Below are positions 45,439 through 52,500 of a stretch of DNA of 52,500 nucleotides, piece after piece; positions within the stretch are counted from its first letter, which is position 1; each line of letters starts with the position of its first letter. Under the pieces are notes generated by a model. It searched no databases. It was not told the origin of the DNA and saw only the letters and a program-made list of their open reading frames with translations. The stretch lies in assembly GCA_002104895.1 (NCBI GenBank), contig MCFG01000095.1:75001-127500 (forward strand). The letters run 5' to 3'. The position numbers and the translations under genes are program-made. This DNA comes from Anaeromyces robustus (taxonomy: Eukaryota; Neocallimastigomycota; Neocallimastigomycetes; Neocallimastigales; Neocallimastigaceae).

Positions 45439-45480
45439 ATTATCTTTAAAATAATTGATAATAATTATTTTAAAGATAAT
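45439..45480. repeat. Inverted repeat with 18-bp perfect arms
   Basis: Arm attatctttaaaataatt (45439-45456) and its exact complement (45463-45480) are separated by 6 bp. It could form a hairpin or cruciform. It is followed directly by a tandem repeat containing atttattatttattatttc (about 45481-45540). Confidence 0.85.
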
Positions 45481-47492
45481 ATTTATTATTTATTATTTCA
45501 AAAAAATAATATTTATTATTTATTATTTCAAAAAAATAAAAAAATAAAACTCTATATATTTATTATCAAGTTGATTAAAATAATATTTAAAATAAAAATA
45601 ATATTTAAAATAAAATACTATTTAAATGATTTTTAATATTTTGATTATACAATAATATTATTATATAATATATTGTATTATATTATATTTTCATCATTTG
45701 AATAATAATTAAAGTTCAATAAATTAAAGTTTTCATAGAGTCAAAAATCTAAAAATTAATATATTTTAATTCAAATAATATATATTTAATATATTTATAT
45801 TATAAATTGAAGTCTATTGATTAATGATTTGTATGCTTTATTTTAATCATTTGACATTTTTGAAAAAAAATAAGTCATATTTCTTTTTATATAGAACATG
45901 AACTTTATATATTAATAATATATAATAAAGTTTATTGTTAATTAAATTGGTTATCATAAGAATTTTAAAAATTATTAAAATTAATATTAACAATAAATAG
46001 TAATTTAATCTTTAAAAATGGTATTTAATTTTCTGGTAAAAGCATAGGTATAATTTAAAATTGTTATAGCCATTAATTTGCTCTATTGAATATAGTATTA
46101 TAATATATTATTTTTAATTATAAAAGTTAAAAAAAGTTTTTTTTTTTTTTTTTTAAAAAAATTTATAATTATTAGATATATATATAATTAAATTGGTATA
46201 ATATATCATTTATTATTAAACTTTATTTTTTTTAAAAAAAAAACATAATATATAATTGATTATTCAATATATATAATTATTTTTTTTTCCTTTTTTATTC
46301 TAAAATGAAAAAAAAATAATTATCAAAATTAAAATGATTGTTTTAGAAAACGATGACCATGATTAACACTTCATTTGTTAAAAATATAATGACCATCATT
46401 TTTAATATTGAATAATAAACTAATTGTAATAATGTGTAATAATATATAGATAATAATGTGTAATAATATAGATTAAAATTAAATAATAATAATTTATTAT
46501 ATTGGTTATTATTTTTTTACTAATATATTTTGTAATTATATGATATTATTAACTTTATGTATATTTTTTTTACTATTAAAATTTAATATATTAACAGTAA
46601 TACACATGTCTTTTTATATAATATAATGAAATATATTATAATATATGCAAATAATTAATTTTTAAATTTAAACTATTTTATAACCAAAAAAAAATAATTA
46701 AATTTAATATTTTATATTATATAAATTTCTTTATTTTTTTTATTTTTTAATTTCTATTTAAATTTTAAAAAATATTAAAATATAAATTATATAATTTAAA
46801 TATATAAATAATATATAAATAAATATATTATAGTATTATAAAATATATACAAATTTGTATAATTTTTTTTTTAAATTTTTTTTGTCAAAATCTCAAAAAA
46901 TAGTAATTAAATAAATATTAAAAAAATATAGAACTATTCTTTAAAAAAAATTAAAAATAAATATTGAATAATAAATAAATATAAAAAATACAAAAGAAAA
47001 AAATATTTAAATTAGTAGTTTATTTATTCATAAAGAAAACAAAAACGAATAAACAAATACAAAACTTTTAAATATATATATATAAAAGAGTTCAAATTAT
47101 TTTCTATTTGAAATTTAGAAAAATAATTATATATTAATCACTTTTAAATTTTTAATTATTTTTATTTTATTTTTTATTTTTTGTAGTATATTATATAATA
47201 GAAGTAAATAATCCACTAAATAATTTAGTTTATTTTATTATTATTTTCAAATTCTATAAAGCCAATAAAAAAATAAATATTAAAAATAATTAATTAGTAT
47301 GAGTAATAGTGTATAATAAAAAGAAGTAAAAATAAGAATAAAATATAAATAAAGAAATATAATAAAAAGATAAAAGAACATCTTACCTTCGCCACTTTTT
47401 TTTTTAATTTATATACCACTTTTTTTTCATTTTTAGTGTATAAATAGTTTCATTTACTTTAGTTTTGTCTAAAAAAAACAATTTCTTATAAA

Positions 47493-47616
47493 ATGGACCC
47501 AATTCAAAAATCAAATCCTATTCCAATTAATAATACAGGTCAAAATTCGGCCTATATTACTCCCACGAGTTTAAGTTCAAATTCATTTTCTCCAGTAAAA
47601 TTTAGAAATAAAGGTA

Positions 47617-47669
<53 letters not shown>

Positions 47670-48739
47670 ATATAAAAAATGTTATTATATAATTTATTTA
47701 TATATGTTTTAAAAAATGAAAATATCTTTTAAATTTCTCTTATACTTTTGTATTTTATAAATTAAACTAAACTTTTTTTTTCTTTCATTCTTTGTTTTCA
47801 TTTATAATTTGCCACCAAATATATAATATACTATATTATACTAAATTTTTATATCTATCTTTTATTTATAATTACAAAGATTATGGGAGAGATATACAAT
47901 CAAAATCAAATATTATAAAATATTTTAGTCATACCAGATTTACCCCACCAAAATCTGAAGAAATAGCTGAATGTAAATTTATCGTTTTGTATTATGTTCA
48001 ATTTATATAGAAATTATATATTTATTATCATTACTATTTTTTTTTAAAAAAAAAAAGAAAAAAGAAAATTAAAATATAGTATTTATATTTAAATATATAT
48101 ATATTTAAGCCTTACCTTCCGATTCTAAAGTTAGTGAATCCCCAGTATTTTCTCGTAAACCTCAATTTTATAAATCTTCTAATGGTTTCCGTTTAACTTT
48201 TTGTAATTTAACAAATGAAGAACGTAAAGTTGATATGGCTCAAAAATATCAAAAAAAGAATAAAGATGAAAGAGAAAAATTAATTAATCAAAGAAGAAAA
48301 AGTAAAAGTAAGAATATGAAAAGGAAAAAAAGAATATATATATATATTTAATAATAATATATATTTATTTATAAGATATGAATAATAAATATTAGTTATA
48401 TTAATAAGTTTTAATTTAAACTGTATTTAAATTTTCAAAAATAAAATAAAAATAGGTGATTATATGGCTTTTTCAGATTCCTTATTAAATTACTATAATT
48501 ATCATGAAAACTCAAAATTAAAACGAGAAAATAATTTAAAATTAAACAAAAGGAAACTTCAATATAAAACAAAAATAACTTCTTCTGCAACTACATTACA
48601 ACGTGAATGCTTCAGATTTGATGTTACTTCTCGATTAAATCATTTAAGAAGATATATGAAACAAACAAAAAAATCAAGAGAAGCAAAAATATGGGCTAAT
48701 CGTGATTGTAGGTTTTTTAAAATTATAAAGTTTAATTGA
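47493..48739 (+). CDS. Unrecognised basic multi-exon protein
   Basis: Exons 47493-47613, 47880-47972, 48110-48301 (or 48307, at the better donor GTAAGA) and 48456 onward, all in phase. The product starts MDPIQKSNPIPINNTG and continues FSPVKFRNKDYGRDIQSKS, FSHTRFTPPKSEE, FRLTFCNLTNEERKVDMAQK, a Lys/Glu-rich helix, and AFSDSLLNYYNYHENSKLKR, ending around REAKIWANRD. The 3' end is unsure: read straight on, the frame stops at 48739 after RFFKIIKFN. A GT at 48708 could instead splice to a further exon near 48811. About 225 residues, basic, helical near the C-terminus. No family recognised. A poly(A) run of more than 35 bp opens the first intron. Confidence 0.6.
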
Positions 48740-49213
48740 TGAAATATTAATGAATGAATATGAAAATATATATATATAATAAAAATAAGAAAAAAATTTA
48801 AAAGGGATAGATTTTAAATACATAAAAAGAAAGTGAAAGTGAAAGTGAAAGTGAAAGAAGAATAAGAAATAGATGGATAGAAGATGAATAGAATTGTTAC
48901 ACAATAAAAAAAAATAATTGATGAACTTAATTTTTACTTTTACATTAAAATAAAATTGAAAATTGTGTTATAAGAGTATTATTATTATAATATATAATAA
49001 TATTAATAACAATAGAAAATAATAAATTTAGTAAAGAAAACAATAATTATAATTATAATGATAAAAATAATAATATAATTAATATAATTAGAAAAAAAAA
49101 ATAATAATATAATATTAATATAATTGAAAAAAAAAATATATATATATATATATGTATATTATATATACTATTTATAATATTAATAATATATTATATATAT
49201 AATAGTGTACATA
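48740..49213. other. Intergenic, possible extra terminal exon
   Basis: Mostly A-rich. A gaaagt repeat at 48830-48858 leads into a frame reading SERRIRNRWIEDE and TAG (ends near 48891). It looks coding and may be the true last exon of the preceding gene, but I could not find a donor/acceptor pair that joins cleanly, apart from a weak donor inside the AAT CGT codons near 48701. Confidence 0.35.
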
Positions 49214-49829
49214 ATGGGATTAGCAAATGATAAACAAAATTTAGGTAATGCATTAAATATTACAGAACAATTTAATGAAAATCTATCCTATGATAATAAT
49301 CAATCCGTTACTATATCAAATTATTTCTTAAATCCATTAGAATGGGAAGGCAATATTTTTAAATTTATAACAATACAAAATGAGACACAAATGGAATATA
49401 TACCAGAATTAAGAACTCTATTTAATCAAGCTAATGATATTATAAAAAAGGAGTTTTTAAATAAGGATATGGAAGTATCTTTAGATTATAGTATGGATGA
49501 AGGAATGACAGTAGATTTATTTGTTAAAGAAATACCATCACTTTTTCATCATATTCATGAAACCGTTGGTATATGTGAATATATTTTCATGAAAAAATAT
49601 TTATGGTTAGAAGTTATTACAGTGAAAGAAGAATTTAGAAATAATGGTGTTGGTAGATTATTATTAGAAAGAATTGCTAATATTGCTATGAATAGAAATA
49701 AAGATATTCTTCTTTATGCATTAAATGATGTAGTACCATTTTATTTACATCTTGGTTTCGAATTTTCACCTAAATTTCCACATAAACCTTATCATGATGG
49801 ATACTTTATGATTAAAAAAATTGCCTCTG

Positions 49830-49834
<5 letters not shown>
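49214..49834 (+). CDS. GNAT-family N-acetyltransferase
   Basis: Single exon, 206 aa; start taken at the ATG 49214. The C-terminal half has the GNAT fold signature: beta strand VGICEYIFMKKYLWLEVITV, then motif A EEFRNNGVGRLLLERIA, where R-N-N-G-V-G is the acetyl-CoA pyrophosphate loop, then the strand KDILLYAL and the C-terminal VVPFYLHLGFEFS (the typical FYxxxGF). The N-terminal 90 residues are unfamiliar. Substrate unknown; it could be an amino-acid, polyamine or small-molecule acetyltransferase. It is the only clearly intronless single-copy gene on the right side, and a run of about 30 A begins at the stop codon. Confidence 0.85.
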
Positions 49835-49865
<31 letters not shown>

Positions 49866-50838
49866 TATATTATTTTTTTTCTTAATAATAAAATAATATT
49901 ATATAAAAATAATATATATGTATAATATATTAAATAATAATAACATAGACAAACTTTTACAAAGATATAAAAAAGTTTGTTTTTTTTTTAACTTTTTGAT
50001 AAATATTATATATATAATTAATATATTAATTATATATATATAATATTTATCATTATATAAAAGAATTAAGTATTAATACTTAATTCATTAAAAAGATATA
50101 AAAAAAAAATAGTATAGCATTATTATCGTATATTTCTTTTCATTAATATTTTTTTTTCTTTTGTATATATTACTTCTTTTTTTTAAAAAAAAAAATATTA
50201 ACATAATTAGCGATTTACAAAAAGATAAAATAATATATATTATATAAGTTATATATGTAGATATATTATATCTAAAAATGCATATAGATTAATATTATAA
50301 AAATATATATATATTTAATTTTATAATATTTTAAATAATTGTATATTATTATAGATAATAATAATAATATTTATTAATAGTCTATAATAATATATTTAGA
50401 AAAAAAAAATTTATAAATGTAAAAGCTTTAAATCTAAATTTTTATAAACCTTTCATATATTTTATAAATAAAAATTATGATAGCAATTATAAATATATAA
50501 ACGTGTTGGAAAAAAAAAAAAAAAAAATACTTTTTTTTTATCATTCATTATATTTAGAGTATATATATTATATTTTTTTAAGGTAATACAATTAGAAGTA
50601 TTAAATAATTTAATTTTATAGTTTATAGTTGTAAATAATTTATTAAAAATTTAAATCTATCCATAAAATTATTTGTTATATATATATATATTATATATAT
50701 ATTGTTTAATTATATATTTCAATAGAAAATTTATAGAAACAGTTTTACATGTATTGAATTAAAAATAATTAATAATTTATATTAAAATGAATAAAAAGTA
50801 ATAGTAAATAATATATAAAAAAATGAAAAATAAATATA

Positions 50839-50893
<55 letters not shown>

Positions 50894-50924
50894 ATATATA
50901 ATAATAATTAAATATAAATTTTGG

Positions 50925-50955
<31 letters not shown>

Positions 50956-51294
50956 CAAATATGAAATTTAAAATTTCAAAATTTCATTGTATATTTTAAT
51001 TCTTTAATGTTTTAATTTATTATAAAATTATAATATTGATGATAATAATTTATTAAACTTAAAAATAAAAAAAAAAGAACTTTTTATTATATAAAAATAA
51101 ATATAAATAATTATAAAAATTAATAAATATTAAGATACCAAATTGAATAATAATATAATATTTGTATTATTCAAAAACAATTTATAATAATAATAATTAT
51201 AATAATCTTTAATATAAATAATTAAACATAAAAATCATTAAAATAAATATCAATAAATCAATTATAAATCTTAAATTAACTAAAAATCATAAAT
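49835..51294. other. Intergenic with palindromes and A-runs
   Basis: After the poly(A) (49833-49863) come three adjacent inverted repeats (listed separately), a TAAA array (about 50841-50894) and a poly(A) run (about 50930-50955). No gene seen. Confidence 0.6.
49949..50086. repeat. Cluster of three inverted repeats
   Basis: In order: acaaactttt to aaaagtttgt (about 49949-49980), followed by a T run; gataaatattatatatataa and its near-complement (about 49999-50052, arms of about 25 bp differing by one TA step); and a perfect 24-bp palindrome with half-site gaattaagtatt (50063-50086). Confidence 0.8.
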
Positions 51295-52308
51295 ATGACG
51301 CATCATAATCCTCTAAATGAAATATGCATAGAACATATATATTCTACTTTTGAATTATTAGGTCAATTTAATAATTTGGAAGCTAATAGTAGAGCTTTAA
51401 TGTTGAAAGTAAGAATGAAAAATAATAATAATTAAATAATAATAATAATTAAAATTTATAAAAATAATTTATATTATAATTAATAATATCTTAATTTTAT
51501 AATTCAAAATCTATTAAACTTTTTTATTCACTAACAAAATTGCTAAAAAAAATATATATATATATATAAAAATATATTCATTAATATTATATATATAATA
51601 TATTATTCATTCAATTTTTAAAGAATGATGCATTTTCACAAACTTCTTCAATTTACTCAGCATATTTATTAAGAATAGTTAATATGGATTCTTTATATAC
51701 CTCACTTCAATTCAGTAAGCCTGGTTTCTTCAGAAAAAATCTTTTAGACCAATATTTACGGTTATATAATGATTTGAAAAAAGATGAACAAATTTTATCC
51801 ATGGGTAAAAACGGACATATTTATAAAATTTTTTTAGAATATGCAAAAATACGATTTGAACTAATAAACATGTAAATAAAAAAAAAAGAAAAGAAAAGAA
51901 ATATATATATGAAATATTATACTAAAAAAAAAAAAAAAAAAACCATTTAATTTCATATTTTAACACATTAAATTTATTATTAATATTATTTTTTATGTTA
52001 TATGATATTATTATATTATTATTATGTATATTAATTGTAGTTATGGAGAACTTTCAAAAGCAAATTGTAATACTTATTCAGCAATTTTGGATCATGTAAA
52101 AGTTTTAGAATGGGATAATAGTCAGTCAATGAACTTTCCATCACTATCTATTGGAATAATGTAATTTTTTTTAAAAAAAAAATAATCAATAAATAATAAA
52201 AATTAATACATTAATATAATACATTATTCATAACATATACATATATATTTTACTTTTTTAAATATATATATATTTACATATTTTATTATTATTATTATAA
52301 TATTATTA

Positions 52309-52365
<57 letters not shown>

Positions 52366-52500
52366 GTTATTTTATTATTATTATTATTATTGTGATATAT
52401 ATATATATATTTAATAATTTATTATAAAATACAGAAAAGAAATATCAATTATAAAAAATTTATTGTTGGCGCAATTATCTTTAATTTCATATAATTTTAA
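51295..52500 (+). CDS. KICS2 (C12orf66)-like protein, partial
   Basis: Exons 51295-51408, 51624-51871, 52041-52160 and 52435 to the window edge; phases agree and the gene runs off the window. The visible 186 or so residues follow the human KICSTOR subunit KICS2 in order: an N-terminal EHIYSTFELLGQFN, an alpha-helical stretch AYLLRIVNMDSLYTSLQFSK, FFRKNLLDQYLRLYNDLKK, KIFLEYAKIRFELINIYGEL (compare the human Q-A-R-M-E-I-A-D-F-Y region), then FPSLSIGIIKEISIIKNLLL and AQLSLISYNF. KICSTOR tethers GATOR1 to lysosomes and so lets amino-acid shortage shut down TORC1. The match is by eye over divergent helices, so it is good but not certain. Confidence 0.6.
52310..52391. repeat. (TTA)n microsatellite inside an intron
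   Basis: Interrupted trinucleotide array in the third intron of the KICS2-like gene. Confidence 0.9.

Larger units (their letters stand above)
40766..47492. other. 6.7-kb gene desert
   Basis: Largest stretch without a recognisable gene. It holds a TTTA/TCTA array (about 42520-42683), three copies of aatgccaag (42108, 42469, 43012), a 33-bp direct repeat (about 41127-41190), an 18-bp-arm inverted repeat (45439-45480) and a slightly more complex stretch at 44220-44560 with no convincing frame. I see no tRNA, rRNA or transposase. It may be centromeric, repeat-derived or simply spacer. Confidence 0.6.

Noticed and set aside
47439-47447. tataaatag 46 bp before the start at 47493, as a TATA box
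   Set aside because: In DNA this AT-rich such strings occur everywhere, so it cannot be supported by sequence alone.

Overview
This is an extremely AT-rich eukaryotic window with intron-containing genes, long (TTA)n, (TTTA)n and poly(A/T) tracts, and many Asn/Gln homopolymers in proteins. Histone H3 and H4 read as fungal: H4 starts MTGRG, H3 ends in GERS and carries [16 protein letters not shown]. Together with the base composition, this points to an early-diverging fungus, most likely an anaerobic gut fungus (Neocallimastigomycota). A dictyostelid is less likely, because its H3 is more divergent. The assignment is my inference; no search was run. All splice sites were placed by hand from GT/AG, reading frame and phase.

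Layout. 1-2371 (-): open-ended gene for a protein resembling a large bacterial family from TerD/tellurium-resistance neighbourhoods. 3331-4050 and 4180-4597: two related poly(A)-tailed insertions with target-site duplications. 5132-8300: divergent histone H4 (-) and H3 (+). 8953-12860 (-): six-exon nucleolar Net1/Dnt1-like protein with TP-rich repeats. 13551-15982 (-): six-exon protein related to the magnesium-chelatase-like AAA+ proteins of fungi. 16592-17106 (+): YOS1/IER3IP1. 17633-19204 (-): METTL23-type methyltransferase. 20106-23046 (+): WBP2-type GRAM-domain protein with an 18-nt exon. 24447-28630 (+): IQ-motif/coiled-coil/polyglutamine protein.

29590-40765 (-): five tandem intronless paralogues of secreted histidine-phosphatase-fold proteins. 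Each has a signal peptide followed at once by the RHGEK motif, and four of the five end in a hydrophobic, GPI-signal-like tail. All five lack a histidine where the second catalytic His of the superfamily is expected. A gene desert of about 6.7 kb follows (40766-47492).

47493-52500 (+): an unrecognised basic multi-exon protein, a single-exon GNAT acetyltransferase, a cluster of palindromes, and the start of a gene resembling KICS2 (C12orf66), a KICSTOR subunit of nutrient signalling to TORC1.

Functional links are limited. The histones and the METTL23-like protein (mammalian METTL23 methylates H3R17) share chromatin as a theme, but the gene order looks like an ordinary eukaryotic mix rather than an operon. 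The strongest leads are the phosphatase-fold array without the second His, the bacterial Ter-region-like protein, the poly(A) retro-insertions and the KICS2-like gene.
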